Positions 1 to 8,780 of a DNA stretch of 64,000 nt are shown here, piece by piece. Origin of the DNA: Caenibius tardaugens NBRC 16725 (GTDB lineage Bacteria > Pseudomonadota > Alphaproteobacteria > Sphingomonadales > Sphingomonadaceae); NCBI RefSeq assembly GCF_003860345.1, contig NZ_CP034179.1, forward strand, positions 2,030,001-2,094,000, written 5' to 3'. The notes under the pieces are model-generated. The model was not told the origin of the DNA. It was given only the letters and a program-made list of their open reading frames with translations, and did no database searches. Made by a program: the position numbers and the translations under genes. The first letter of the stretch is position 1; every line of letters begins with the position of its first letter.

Positions 1-992
1 CCGCCGGCCTGTTCGAACAGGCCCCAGAAAATCGGGTTCAGCGCGATCAGAAACAGGATCGCAAACATGCGTTCGCGCGGTTCCTTGGGCAGCTTGAGCG
101 CCTCGTAAAGTGTGTAGCCCAGCATGGCGATGCCGCAGACGATCAACAGGTTCTGGATGACGCCCTGATACTGGATCAGCAGCCAGATCACGACAACAGC
201 GGCCGCGCCGGTGGCGTAGAGCGTTATTTCACGTACGGGCGCCAGCGGCACCGGCGGTTCGCCCTGCCCCTTCAGCGCGGCCTTGCCCACAACGAAAATG
301 ATGAGGCCGAAAACCATGCCGATCCCGGCGAGGCCGAAGCCCCATGCCCAGCCGATGGTTTCGCCCAGATAGCCGACCAGGATCGTGCCCAGCGCCGCAC
401 CGGTGTTCACGCCCATGTAGAAGATCGTATAGGCGGCATCGCGGCGGGTATCCGTCATGCGATAGAGCTGGCCAACGATCACGGAAATATTCGCTTTGAG
501 GAAGCCCGAACCGACAATGATCAGCGCCAACGCCAGCCAGAAGACGTTGATTGCCGGATCGGCTTGTTTGATCAGCGGATCGGTTGCCCCATGCATGCCT
601 TCGTAGGCCATGAAAAGATGGCCCAGCGCCAGCACGATGCCACCGAACAGCACGGCCTTGCGTTGCCCAAGCCAGCGATCGGCGAGATAGCCGCCAAGCA
701 CCGGGGTGATATAGACCAGACTGGTATAGGCGCCGTAGATAAGGTTCGATTTGCCGTCCGAAAACAGCCAGAACTTCGTCAGGTAAAGGATGAGCAGCGC
801 GCGCATCCCGTAATAGGAAAACCGTTCCCACATTTCCGCATAGAACAGGACGAACAAACCGCGCGGATGGCCAACCACTTCTTCGCTGTTGCGCGTTGCG
901 ATCAGCCCACCGATGGCAAGAACAGCAAACAGGGCGGCAGCGGCGATCGCCGCGATCCAGTCACCCTCGTTCCAGCTGGAGATGTCTTTCAT
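1..992 (-). CDS. Peptide MFS transporter, POT family (3' end outside window)
   Basis: Proton-coupled oligopeptide (di/tripeptide) symporter of the inner membrane. The gene reads leftward from an ATG at 992 and runs off the window, so about 330 codons are visible. The family signature FYAEMWERFSYYGMRALL lies about 50 residues in, just after a first hydrophobic helix, and is diagnostic of the POT/PTR2 family. Many further hydrophobic segments follow. The carboxyl-terminal helices are missing only because of the window edge. It stands alone, facing away from ihfB across a 464-base gap. The substrate is inferred from the family, not visible directly. Confidence 0.93.
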   Translation of the reverse strand, partial: MKDISSWNEGDWIAAIAAAALFAVLAIGGLIATRNSEEVVGHPRGLFVLFYAEMWERFSYYGMRALLILYLTKFWLFSDGKSNLIYGAYTSLVYITPVLGGYLADRWLGQRKAVLFGGIVLALGHLFMAYEGMHGATDPLIKQADPAINVFWLALALIIVGSGFLKANISVIVGQLYRMTDTRRDAAYTIFYMGVNTGAALGTILVGYLGETIGWAWGFGLAGIGMVFGLIIFVVGKAALKGQGEPPVPLAPVREITLYATGAAAVVVIWLLIQYQGVIQNLLIVCGIAMLGYTLYEALKLPKEPRERMFAILFLIALNPIFWGLFEQAG

Positions 993-1456
993 CGGTTCCC
1001 CTTTTTCGTCTGTTCCTGGCGATATTTATCTGCCTCTTCTGCGCTGTAATCGCAAACAACGCGAGCGTTCAATGCGTTGCCCACCACGGATACGGTTGTG
1101 CATAGTTACTGCAGGCCGTTCTCTGGAAGGAGAAACGAGCAGTGCAATGGAATTATCAGACCTCTCTGCGCCTGTGTAAGCGTCTCGCATAAATTGGCTC
1201 TACACAGGCCTGTTTCCGCACTTTTTTGCGTTTTTCCGGTATGACGCTGTACGAAAGTACAGCGCCGGCACGCGTGTTATTGCGCAAGCGGCAAGCAATA
1301 TTGCGATAGTAAAAATAAATCTCGCGAAACAATTGCGATTTTCGCTCCTGTCTGGCAGTCTCCGGCCCCGGTCGCAGTGCTGTGATCGATGGTGTGATGC
1401 GAGGCTGGGCGCCAGGGTCCGGCTTCGGTCAGGATACGCAGTCGTGGAGGATTGCG
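993..1456. other. Intergenic region between POT transporter and ihfB
   Basis: This divergent 464-base gap should contain the promoters of both flanking genes. I find no convincing protein. The right-hand part is AT-richer than the surroundings and holds a perfect small hairpin (1245-1264, listed separately). A good Shine-Dalgarno (GGAGG, 1446-1450) precedes the ihfB ATG. No RNA family was recognised. Confidence 0.6.
1245..1264. promoter_or_regulatory. Perfect 8-bp hairpin with GAAA tetraloop
   Basis: CGCTGTAC, GAAA, GTACAGCG forms a perfect 8-bp stem capped by a GNRA tetraloop when read on the plus strand. There is no following T-run on either strand, so it does not look like an intrinsic terminator. 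It lies about 190 bases before the ihfB start, and could be part of a long leader, a small RNA, or a DNA operator. Confidence 0.4.
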
Positions 1457-1738
1457 ATGATCAGATCTGAATTGGTGGAATCCCTTGCCCGGGATAATCC
1501 GGAGTTGAGGGCGGAAGAGGTGGAACAGGTTGTCCATATCTTCTTCGATGAAATATCCCAGCGGCTGGCCGAAGGGGGCCGTGTGGAATTGCGTGGATTT
1601 GGTGCGTTTTCGATACGGGATCGCGATGCCCGCAAGGGGCGCAATCCGCGTACCGGCACATCCGTGGATGTTCCGGCCAAACGGGTGCCGTACTTCAAGG
1701 CGGGTAAGGAAATCCGTGATCGGCTCAACACCGACTAA
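1457..1738 (+). CDS. ihfB: Integration host factor subunit beta
   Basis: Small nucleoid-associated DNA-bending protein that pairs with IhfA. The 93-residue product has the HU/IHF fold: amino-terminal helices, the strand region ELRGFGAF, and the DNA-binding arm with the family motif GRNPRTG followed by [13 protein letters not shown]. Length matches typical IhfB (about 94). The ATG at 1457 is preceded by GGAGG with a 6-base gap; an in-frame upstream extension to 1382 lacks family similarity and was rejected. In many proteobacteria ihfB follows rpsA, but here it is separate. Confidence 0.95.
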   Translation: MIRSELVESLARDNPELRAEEVEQVVHIFFDEISQRLAEGGRVELRGFGAFSIRDRDARKGRNPRTGTSVDVPAKRVPYFKAGKEIRDRLNTD

Positions 1739-1771
1739 CCAACGCTATCGCGCTTTGCGGCTCATCCCCAA

Positions 1772-2236
1772 ATGACGCTGGCCCCTGCGTGGTCGACCTT
1801 GCCGGGTTTTCCGGGGGCTGATCCGGCAGCGGGTCTGGCGGGCGGGGCGCTTATTGGCCTCGCCGCCGCGCTCGTGCTTATCGGACTGGGGCGCATCGCC
1901 GGTGTATCGGGCCTTGCGGCAAGGGCCTTTGGCCTTGCTGACGATGGCCCGCCGCGCGGCATGGCGGTGCTGTTCATCCTTGGCCTGCCTCTTGGGGCAG
2001 GGTTGGTATATGCGCTCACGGGGCTTGGCCTAGGGGCGGTTGCCGATTGGCCTTACCTTCTGGTCGCAGGTGTTCTGGTGGGGTTGGGCACGCGTCTCGG
2101 CTCGGGATGCACCAGCGGACATGGGGTGTGTGGTATAGGGCGTCTCTCGGCGCGTTCTATTGTCGCGACAATCGTCTTCATCTGTACCGGTATGGTGACC
2201 GTGGCCGTATTGGATATGCTGAAGGTTGCCGGATGA
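1772..2236 (+). CDS. YeeE/YedE family membrane protein, first half
   Basis: Membrane protein of the YeeE/YedE (sulfur transport) family, 154 residues, with about four hydrophobic segments. The conserved motif [12 protein letters not shown], around residues 111-122, contains the cysteines thought to relay thiosulfate-type sulfur in the family. It is one of two adjacent half-size proteins; larger homologues carry both halves in one chain. It lies 33 bases after ihfB and overlaps the next gene by ATGA, so the two halves are translationally coupled. Sulfur transport is inferred from the family. Confidence 0.88.
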   Translation: MTLAPAWSTLPGFPGADPAAGLAGGALIGLAAALVLIGLGRIAGVSGLAARAFGLADDGPPRGMAVLFILGLPLGAGLVYALTGLGLGAVADWPYLLVAGVLVGLGTRLGSGCTSGHGVCGIGRLSARSIVATIVFICTGMVTVAVLDMLKVAG

Positions 2237-2661
2237 TGCGGGCTGTTCTTGCGCTGTTGACGGGTATCCTGTTCGGTGCCGGACTGGCGGTGTCAGGGAT
2301 GACAAACCCCGTTCGGGTGCGCGGTTTTCTCGATGTTGGCGGGCGCTGGGATCCGACACTGGTGTTCGTGATGGCGGCAGCTGTGGCAGTCATGATGCTG
2401 GCCTGGCGCATGCAGCGCAGGCTGCTCCGCCCGTTGCTGGCAGAGAAGTTCGTTCTGCCAACGCGGAAAGATATCGACTTGCGTCTTGTTGCTGGCGCTG
2501 CGCTCTTCGGGGTGGGCTGGGGTATTGCGGGTATATGCCCGGGCCCGGCTTTCGCCATGCTGGCGCTGTTGCCAGCCGATGCGACGATTTTTCTGGTGGG
2601 TCTGTTCGCCGGTATGGCTGTTTTTCGTCTTTTCTCCTCGCGAGGGCGGCATTCGCGATAG
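2233..2661 (+). CDS. YeeE/YedE family membrane protein, second half
   Basis: Second half of the paired YeeE/YedE transporter, 142 residues and about four membrane segments. It shows the motif [14 protein letters not shown] near residues 20-35 and a cysteine in [10 protein letters not shown], both typical of this half. The ATG lies inside the preceding stop (ATGA), indicating coupled translation and probably a heteromeric membrane unit. It is likely involved in uptake of sulfur species; the exact substrate cannot be told from sequence. Confidence 0.88.
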   Translation: MMRAVLALLTGILFGAGLAVSGMTNPVRVRGFLDVGGRWDPTLVFVMAAAVAVMMLAWRMQRRLLRPLLAEKFVLPTRKDIDLRLVAGAALFGVGWGIAGICPGPAFAMLALLPADATIFLVGLFAGMAVFRLFSSRGRHSR

Positions 2662-2684
2662 CGCAGTTTGTCACCCTGCCGGTT

Positions 2685-2713
2685 TTGACATTGCGATGCT
2701 GCCCGTGGCGGGC
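2685..2713 (+). promoter_or_regulatory. Candidate promoter of tRNA-Leu
   Basis: A perfect -35 hexamer TTGACA at 2685-2690 lies about 55 bases before the tRNA. At the usual spacing the -10 region is poor (GC-rich, around 2708-2713), so the call rests on the -35 and on position. Confidence 0.4.
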
Positions 2714-2745
2714 TAGCCGGGCGTTGCCGGAAGGCAATCAATGGC

Positions 2746-2830
2746 GCGGGCGTGGCGGAATGGTAGACGCCGGGGACTTAAAATCCCCTGTCCTTTGGAC
2801 GTGCGGGTTCGAGTCCCGCCGCCCGCACCA
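2746..2830 (+). tRNA. tRNA-Leu (anticodon TAA)
   Basis: An 85-base class II tRNA. The acceptor arms GCGGGCG (2746-2752) and CGCCCGC (2820-2826) pair perfectly, followed by discriminator A and an encoded CCA (2828-2830). The anticodon stem GGGGA/TCCCC encloses the loop CTTAAAA, giving anticodon TAA at 2779-2781, which reads UUA. The T-arm GCGGGTTCGAGTCCCGC is canonical, and the long variable arm fits leucine. It sits alone between the YeeE/YedE pair and a flavin dehydrogenase. Confidence 0.97.
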
Positions 2831-3013
2831 CAGGGTTGCGGTGCTTGCCCCATTATCACCGGACATATCGGCACGAAAATCAACGCAATGAGACCGGATC
2901 TGTCGCGGTCATTATCCGTGTACAGCCGGGCCCGATGCGGTACCCATAGTGCGCCCAGCCGCAGCGTATGAATTGTCAGCGCTGATGGACGGCCAGGGTG
3001 TTTGGAAGGACAG

Positions 3014-4402
3014 ATGATGGGCGAAGTAGCGGCGACAACAGGCCTTGCGTTGGATGGGCTGCGCGCGATGTTTGGTGACCGCTTCAGTGACCGGCACGCC
3101 GTGCGGGAACATCATGGCAGGGCGGAAACGTTCTTTCCCGCAATGTTGCCGGATGCGGTCATCTATCCGCATTCGACCGAGGAAGTGGCCGCGGCGGTCA
3201 GGCATTGCGCAGCACACCAGATTCCCATCATTCCCTACGGTGTCGGAACCTCGCTCGAAGGGCATTTTCTCGCACTGCACGGCGGTGTCTGCATCGATCT
3301 GTCGCAGATGAACCACCTGTTGCGCGTCAGCGAAGAAGATCTCGACTGCACGGTTGAGCCGGGGGTGACACGCAAGCAGTTGAACGAGGAACTGCGTCAC
3401 ACCGGGCTGTTTTTTCCGATCGATCCCGGCGCCGATGCAACAATCGGCGGGATGGCGGCAACACGCGCATCCGGGACCAACGCCGTGCGTTATGGCACCA
3501 TGCGTCAGAATGTCCTTGGGCTGACCGTGGTTCTGCCGGACGGGCGCATTATCCACACGGGTGGGCGGGCGCGAAAATCGTCGGCAGGTTATGACCTGAC
3601 AGGGCTGTTTGTCGGTTCGGAAGGGACGCTGGGCATTATTACCGAAGTGACGGTGCGCCTTTATGGTCAGCCTGAAGCCATTTCTTCCGGCGTCTGCGAA
3701 TTCGAAACGCTGCGCGGGGCCGTGGATACGGTGATCCAGACGATCCAGCTTGGCATTCCCGTTGCGCGGATCGAGCTGGTGGATGAATTGCAGATTCGGG
3801 CCGTCAACCAGTATTCCGGTACGAAGCTGGCCGAACGCCCGACACTGTTCCTGGAATTTCACGGGACACCGGCAGGGGTGGCGGAACAGTCCACCCAGTT
3901 TGGCGAGATCGCCGCGGCACAGGGGGGCGATGGGTTCCGCTGGACGACCAATACCGAAGAGCGCACCGCACTGTGGGAGGCGCGACACAAGGCGCTCTAT
4001 GCGGATATGGCGTTGCGTCCGGGTGGTACGGCCATATCGACCGATGTCTGCGTGCCGATCTCACGCCTGTGTGAATGCATTACGCAGACCCGCGCGGCTG
4101 TCGATGCGAGCGGCCTGATCGGACCGATCGTAGGCCATGTTGGCGATGGCAATTTTCACGTCGTGCTGGTGTTCGATCCTGAATCTGCCGACGAAGTGGC
4201 GAAAGTGAAGGCGCTGTCGGAACAGATTGTGGAACTGGCCCTGGCCCATGGCGGAACCTGTACTGGCGAACACGGCATAGGCATGGGGAAGAAGGGATAT
4301 CTGATTGAAGAACATGGTGAAGCCGTCGATGTCATGCGGGCGATCAAACGTGCGATCGATCCGGCCGGTATCATGAATCCGGGGAAGGTTTTTGACGCTT
4401 AA
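3014..4402 (+). CDS. FAD-binding D-lactate/glycolate-type dehydrogenase
   Basis: FAD-dependent 2-hydroxy-acid oxidoreductase of the DLD/GlcD family, about 462 residues. The amino-terminal half is a PCMH-type FAD-binding domain, with PYGVGTSLEGH and GMAATRASGTNAVRYGTM as FAD-contact loops. The carboxyl half is the FAD-oxidase C domain, with VGHVGDGNFH and the terminal GTCTGEHGIGMGK motif. It resembles cytochrome-linked D-lactate dehydrogenase (DLD1) most closely, but GlcD-like or D-2-hydroxyglutarate activity cannot be excluded. Two adjacent ATGs (3014, 3017) follow GGAAGGA; 3017 has the better spacing. No glcE or glcF partners are present. Confidence 0.88.
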   Translation: MMGEVAATTGLALDGLRAMFGDRFSDRHAVREHHGRAETFFPAMLPDAVIYPHSTEEVAAAVRHCAAHQIPIIPYGVGTSLEGHFLALHGGVCIDLSQMNHLLRVSEEDLDCTVEPGVTRKQLNEELRHTGLFFPIDPGADATIGGMAATRASGTNAVRYGTMRQNVLGLTVVLPDGRIIHTGGRARKSSAGYDLTGLFVGSEGTLGIITEVTVRLYGQPEAISSGVCEFETLRGAVDTVIQTIQLGIPVARIELVDELQIRAVNQYSGTKLAERPTLFLEFHGTPAGVAEQSTQFGEIAAAQGGDGFRWTTNTEERTALWEARHKALYADMALRPGGTAISTDVCVPISRLCECITQTRAAVDASGLIGPIVGHVGDGNFHVVLVFDPESADEVAKVKALSEQIVELALAHGGTCTGEHGIGMGKKGYLIEEHGEAVDVMRAIKRAIDPAGIMNPGKVFDA

Positions 4403-4499
4403 GTCATTGTTGATGCGGGATTATTGTGAGAGATCGCGGTAATTTTAGGAAACTTTTCTGGCATTCTTGTAAAAATAAATTTCCCATCGGCGACATTAG

Positions 4500-4506
4500 T
4501 TATACT
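4500..4506 (+). promoter_or_regulatory. Candidate -10 element for the PilZ gene
   Basis: TATACT at 4501-4506 sits in an unusually AT-rich stretch (about 4440-4510) between the dehydrogenase and the PilZ gene. The -35 region upstream is degenerate. I looked for a cyclic-di-GMP riboswitch here and saw none. Confidence 0.35.
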
Positions 4507-4583
4507 TTAGGAGTTGGATGGTATGCCCCGATAAGTAACGGGTGCTGGCCGGGTGACTGGACGGGCAATTGGAGTAGGCCAAT

Positions 4584-5258
4584 TTGACGGGGGCAGAACA
4601 ACCGCTGAGCGGGTCTGAGAATACTGACGATATTCCAACAATGGATAATCGTCGCGATGCGCGATTTACTCTTTTGATACGCGCAGCAAAATTGATCGCA
4701 CCGAATGGCGAATATATGTGTATCCTGCGGGATGCATCCGTCGGCGGGGTGAGGGCGCAGATTTTTCATGCCTTGCCACCGGGTAAGGACTTCACGCTGG
4801 AACTGCCTAATGGCGATTGTCATGCGATGGAAGTGGTCTGGGAACGTGATGGCCACGCCGGTTTCCGTTTCAGGAATCCGGTGGAACTGCCGGAGTTGAT
4901 CGGTGGGGCGAGTGCTTACCCCAAACGACCGGTACGGTTGGAGATCCAGCTTCCTGCGGAATTGAGCACGTTGGACGGGCGCATTGCCGATGTGACGATC
5001 CGTAATCTCTCGCAATACGGAATGCGGATCGATTGCACCGCGCGCCTCGCGATTGATCAGGTTGTTCGGATTAATGCGGAACAATTGCCTTCGTTGACTG
5101 GCCGTATTCGCTGGCGGGGACGCAATGCCTATGGGCTGGTGCTGGACCACACTTTTCGGTTCGAAGAACTGGCCCGACTGGTGGGGGTCTTGCAGCAGGG
5201 TAATGCGGTTCGGGCCCACAATTCCTCGCAGTTCAATGGATTAACCTTCGACGCGTGA
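4584..5258 (+). CDS. Tandem PilZ-domain protein
   Basis: Putative cyclic-di-GMP receptor of 224 residues with two PilZ domains. The first has RRDAR (about residues 23-27) followed by RDASVGG; the second has KRPVR (about 113) followed by NLSQYG. These are the arginine patch and the D/NxSxxG motif used for c-di-GMP binding, although the second copy is less canonical. There is no membrane segment or output domain. I chose TTG at 4584, with GGAG nine bases upstream; an internal ATG at 4641 would remove only the disordered head. It stands alone in its own AT-rich promoter context. The downstream partner is unknown. Confidence 0.85.
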   Translation: MTGAEQPLSGSENTDDIPTMDNRRDARFTLLIRAAKLIAPNGEYMCILRDASVGGVRAQIFHALPPGKDFTLELPNGDCHAMEVVWERDGHAGFRFRNPVELPELIGGASAYPKRPVRLEIQLPAELSTLDGRIADVTIRNLSQYGMRIDCTARLAIDQVVRINAEQLPSLTGRIRWRGRNAYGLVLDHTFRFEELARLVGVLQQGNAVRAHNSSQFNGLTFDA

Positions 5259-5272
5259 GAGGGTTTGTGGTG

Positions 5273-5295
5273 GGGCCGGGTGGAGAGCCCGGCCC
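5273..5295 (+). terminator. Hairpin terminator after the PilZ gene
   Basis: GGGCCGGG and CCCGGCCC form an 8-bp perfect stem around a 7-base loop, 15 bases after the stop. There is no strong T-run, as is common in GC-rich genomes. It lies between convergent genes and could serve both. Confidence 0.6.
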
Positions 5296-5397
5296 GGCCA
5301 TCGTGCTCTTCTGGCGTCGCCGGGCACAGGGCCACACGCCGGCCAGACGATGGGCGCGGGGTGGGGCTGATACGCTTCGTCCCAGCCTAGGCGCGCA

Positions 5398-6663
5398 TCA
5401 GCGCGGCTGGGCGCTAACTTTATCAGCGGGTTGGGCCTCATCAGGGGTGCGGGCGAACAGGTTTCGCAGCGCAGAACCCAGCCCACCGCGTTTCCCGCGG
5501 GCGCCCGCCGATTTCATTACCCGCCGCCGGAACATCGCGGCGCCTGTGCGGACGAATATACCCACGGCCAATGCCTGCCACAGCAACGCCGCGATATGCG
5601 GCCACAACGCAGGTTCGCGGGCGGCGCGAGCCAGCATGGCGAACGGTGAACTGAGGGGAAATGCGATAGCGGCCCATTCCACCGGTCCGTCGGGCTGGGT
5701 CAGGGCGTAGCTGGCAAAGAAGAACACGATCAGTTGCAGCATGGTGACCGGCATCGAAAGCGTTTGCACGTCGCGCACGGTGGCCGCCATCGCCCCGATC
5801 GCAAGGAAGATCGAGCCCAGCAGCAGATAGGCCATACCGAAATAGGCGACACCCAGCAGCAGAAAGCGGGGCCAGCCGACCGCGGGGACGGGAAGGGCGG
5901 GAAGGCTGTGTCCGGCCAGCGCGAACAGCGCGCCACCCACCGCCGTCCACACCGCGATACCGACCAGAGAAACCCCCAGCATGGCAAAGAGTTTGCCGAG
6001 AAACACTGCATCCATCGGAATGGCGGCGGCAAGAATCTCAATGACCTTGTTGCCTTTTTCTTCCACGAGATTGGATAGCACCATGCCCGCCAACAGCATG
6101 GTCAGCAGGAACAGCAAGGTTTGCGCGGCCTGTGCCGTGCGCAGGCGGCCACTGTTTTCCTTGGCGCCACTGGTTGCGATGGCCGACAGGGTGACGGTCG
6201 GGAATTCCCGGGCGTTGCCCGCGATTGCTTCGGCCGCCAGCAGCGAGATCGGTCCCTGCCAGTGGTCGATGGCATCACCCGGCCCGGTCAGCACCGGCTG
6301 GCTGAGTGTACCGCTGATAATGGCAGCCCAGTTCGCGCCGGGGCGGGTCAGTTCCGTGCCGGGATCGGCGGCCGCGCCGTTGACCGGGCGCATGGCGGGC
6401 AGATTTCCGCCTAGCCGGGGCGCGAGCCGTTCATGCGCGGCGATCAGGGCATCGCGATCGGGCGCGGACATGGCGATCCCGATTACGGGCCCTTCCGTCT
6501 GTGCGACACGAACCCCGATAGAGCCGGCCATGGCCCCGACAATCACCGGAAACAGCGGGCCGAGCAGGAAGAAGAAGAAGGCGCGGCTGAACAGGACCGC
6601 CACGAAATCGCGCCAGGCGATAACGAAAGCCGCCTGAAACAGCGAAAGACGGGCCGGGTTCAT
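5398..6663 (-). CDS. ABC-2 type transporter permease (NatB-like)
   Basis: Membrane subunit of an ABC exporter, 421 residues. It has an amino-terminal membrane helix (about 25-45), a large extracytoplasmic domain of about 180 residues, then five or six membrane helices, which is the layout of NatB/YhaP-type permeases. The phrase NLVEEKGNKVIEIL in the first cytoplasmic loop is highly characteristic of this family. Its ATG overlaps the stop of the ATPase gene (ATGA). Sodium or drug export is suggested by NatB relatives but is not provable from sequence. Confidence 0.88.
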   Translation of the reverse strand: MNPARLSLFQAAFVIAWRDFVAVLFSRAFFFFLLGPLFPVIVGAMAGSIGVRVAQTEGPVIGIAMSAPDRDALIAAHERLAPRLGGNLPAMRPVNGAAADPGTELTRPGANWAAIISGTLSQPVLTGPGDAIDHWQGPISLLAAEAIAGNAREFPTVTLSAIATSGAKENSGRLRTAQAAQTLLFLLTMLLAGMVLSNLVEEKGNKVIEILAAAIPMDAVFLGKLFAMLGVSLVGIAVWTAVGGALFALAGHSLPALPVPAVGWPRFLLLGVAYFGMAYLLLGSIFLAIGAMAATVRDVQTLSMPVTMLQLIVFFFASYALTQPDGPVEWAAIAFPLSSPFAMLARAAREPALWPHIAALLWQALAVGIFVRTGAAMFRRRVMKSAGARGKRGGLGSALRNLFARTPDEAQPADKVSAQPR

Positions 6664-7652
6664 TGTGCGTCTCCTTCCTCGCCATCGGATTCGAGCGCAC
6701 GGGCCGCCGCTTCGCCAGCAATGGCGACGAAGGCATCGTGGAGGCCAGCGCGTTCGATGGAGAGCGAGAGAATCCCTGCATCGCCTTCGATCAGGGCGCG
6801 CAGCAGCGGTTCGACCCCGCTGGCGGGCAGCGAGAAGTTCCAGAAGGTGCTGCCGCCCGGCTTCGATTCGGCGCGTGCATCGGCAGGCAGCGCCCGGCGC
6901 CACGGGCCGTCAGACACGCGCGTTTCCAGCCGGACCTGTGGCGGGATGCGGTCGCGCGCCACATCGACATCCCCGGCAAACGGCACTTTGCCCCCGGCAA
7001 TGATGGCAATGCCTTCGCACAGACGTTCGGCATGAGCGATCACGTGGGTGGAGAAAATCACGGTGGTGCCATCGTCCGCAAGGCCGCGAATCATCCGTTC
7101 CAGCTTGCCCTGATTCAGCGCGTCGAGACCGGAAAAAGGTTCATCGAACACCACCAGTCGGGGCCGGTGCACCAGCGATCCGAGCAGTTGCACCGTCTGG
7201 GCCATCCCTTTGGACAAGTGGCGTATCTGCTTGTCAGCGGCATGGCCCAGGCCATGGCGTTCGAGCAGTTCGCGCCCGCGCAGGCGCCCTTCTTTCAGAG
7301 GAAGCCCCCGCAGCGCCCCCATGAAAGCGATCGCTTCACTGGCTTTCATCGTCGGGTAAAGCCCGCGTTCTTCAGGGAGATAGCCGATCAGCCGGGCGAT
7401 TTCGTGCGGGCGATCATGGCCGAACACGCGGCGCACCCCGGCGTCGGGATCGATAATCCCCAACAGCATGCGCAAGGTGGTGGTCTTGCCAGCGCCGTTC
7501 GGCCCGAGAATGCCGTATATCGCCCCTTCGGGGACCGCGATATCCACCCCGTCCACGGCCAGCGTGTCGCCGAAACGCTTGACCAGCCCCCGTGCCTCGA
7601 TCGCCAGTGGACGCTGTGTGTTGCCCACGGCAAACTGTTCGCCTAGCTCCAT
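6660..7652 (-). CDS. ABC transporter ATP-binding protein (NatA-like)
   Basis: ATPase partner of the adjacent permease, 330 residues. It shows Walker A GPNGAGKTT, the signature LSKGMAQ (the variant normal in NatA-type ATPases), Walker B LVVFDEPFSGLD and the switch histidine in STHV. The last 100 residues form the accessory domain seen in DrrA/NatA-like proteins. ATG 7652 is chosen because AAGG lies 6 bases upstream; ATG at 7658 is in frame but abuts that site. The gene is divergent from queG and forms a two-gene operon with the permease. Confidence 0.9.
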   Translation of the reverse strand: MELGEQFAVGNTQRPLAIEARGLVKRFGDTLAVDGVDIAVPEGAIYGILGPNGAGKTTTLRMLLGIIDPDAGVRRVFGHDRPHEIARLIGYLPEERGLYPTMKASEAIAFMGALRGLPLKEGRLRGRELLERHGLGHAADKQIRHLSKGMAQTVQLLGSLVHRPRLVVFDEPFSGLDALNQGKLERMIRGLADDGTTVIFSTHVIAHAERLCEGIAIIAGGKVPFAGDVDVARDRIPPQVRLETRVSDGPWRRALPADARAESKPGGSTFWNFSLPASGVEPLLRALIEGDAGILSLSIERAGLHDAFVAIAGEAAARALESDGEEGDAQ

Positions 7653-7703
7653 TTTCATCCTTTGTCCGATATCGCCGGGGAATGAAGGGGAGATACAGGA
7701 AGT

Positions 7704-8780
7704 TTGGTTAACAATACCGCCACTAATGCTCTGAAGGATCGGTTTATCGCCGAGGCGCGGCGGCAAGGCTTCGTCGCGATCGGGTTCGCCCCGGCGGTGG
7801 ACGATGCTTTGCGCGGGCAACGGCTGGATGCGTGGCTCGCAGATGGAGCGCACGGCGATATGGGGTGGATGGCCGATCGCGCGGATGTCCGGCGTGGCCC
7901 GGCCGCCATGTGGCCCGAAGCACGCAGCGTGATCGCCCTGGGGATGAGCTATGCCCCGGCGATAGACCCGATGGCCCTGGACGGCGTGCCCGATCGTGCG
8001 CGCATATCCACTTATGCGCAGGGCGCGGATTATCACGATGTCATGAAAAAGGCGCTCAAGCGGTTGGCGCGCTGGCTGGTCGCCGAAGCGGCGCAGGATG
8101 GGTTGGGGGAGATCCGGCTCAAGCTGTTCGTCGATACCGCGCCCGTCATGGAAAAGCCGCTGGCGGCGCAGGCCGGGCTTGGCTGGCAGGGCAAACATAC
8201 CAATCTGGTAAGCCGCACACATGGCAGCTGGCTGTTCCTCGGCGCGATCTATTGCACGATCGATTTCCCGGCGGATGCGCCGCACGACGATCGTTGCGGA
8301 TCATGCGATGCGTGCCAGCAGGCATGCCCCACGGCGGCGTTCCCCGCACCCTATCAGCTCGATGCCCGGCGCTGTATCAGTTACCTGACGATCGAGCTGA
8401 AAGGGCCGATCCCCCGCGAATTCCGCAAGGCGATGGGCAACCGCATCTATGGTTGCGACGATTGTCTGGCGGCCTGCCCGTGGAACAAGTTCGCCCAGGT
8501 GGGGGCCCGCAACCGCGCGTTCCTGCCGCGCGCCGAATTGACCGCGCCGCGGCTGGCAGAGCTTCTGACTTTGGACGACGCCGGGTTTCGCGCGCTGTTT
8601 TCCGGTTCGCCGATCAAACGCATCGGGCGCGACCGGTTCGTCCGCAATTGCCTGATCGCTGCAGGCAACAGCGGCGATCAGGCCCTGCTTGCACCCGTTG
8701 CCGCGCTGGTGGCCGATCCCGATCCCGTGGTGGCGGAAGCGGCCGCGTGGGCGCTGGCGGAACTTACAGCAGTTCCTTGA
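7704..8780 (+). CDS. queG: Epoxyqueuosine reductase
   Basis: Catalyses the last step of queuosine synthesis in tRNA, reducing epoxyqueuosine with cobalamin and two 4Fe-4S clusters. The 358-residue protein has the QueG amino-terminal domain and two ferredoxin-like cysteine motifs, [12 protein letters not shown] from Cys198 and [11 protein letters not shown] from Cys251, with the following HEAT-like carboxyl end. The start is TTG at 7704, with AGGA just upstream; no in-frame ATG lies nearby, so the first residues are uncertain. Its 3' end overlaps that of the convergent reductase gene by 17 bases. Confidence 0.92.
   Translation: MVNNTATNALKDRFIAEARRQGFVAIGFAPAVDDALRGQRLDAWLADGAHGDMGWMADRADVRRGPAAMWPEARSVIALGMSYAPAIDPMALDGVPDRARISTYAQGADYHDVMKKALKRLARWLVAEAAQDGLGEIRLKLFVDTAPVMEKPLAAQAGLGWQGKHTNLVSRTHGSWLFLGAIYCTIDFPADAPHDDRCGSCDACQQACPTAAFPAPYQLDARRCISYLTIELKGPIPREFRKAMGNRIYGCDDCLAACPWNKFAQVGARNRAFLPRAELTAPRLAELLTLDDAGFRALFSGSPIKRIGRDRFVRNCLIAAGNSGDQALLAPVAALVADPDPVVAEAAAWALAELTAVP

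Noticed and set aside
4403-4583. Possible cyclic-di-GMP riboswitch before the PilZ gene
   Set aside because: The stretch is AT-rich but I see none of the paired arms and conserved bases of the known c-di-GMP riboswitch classes.
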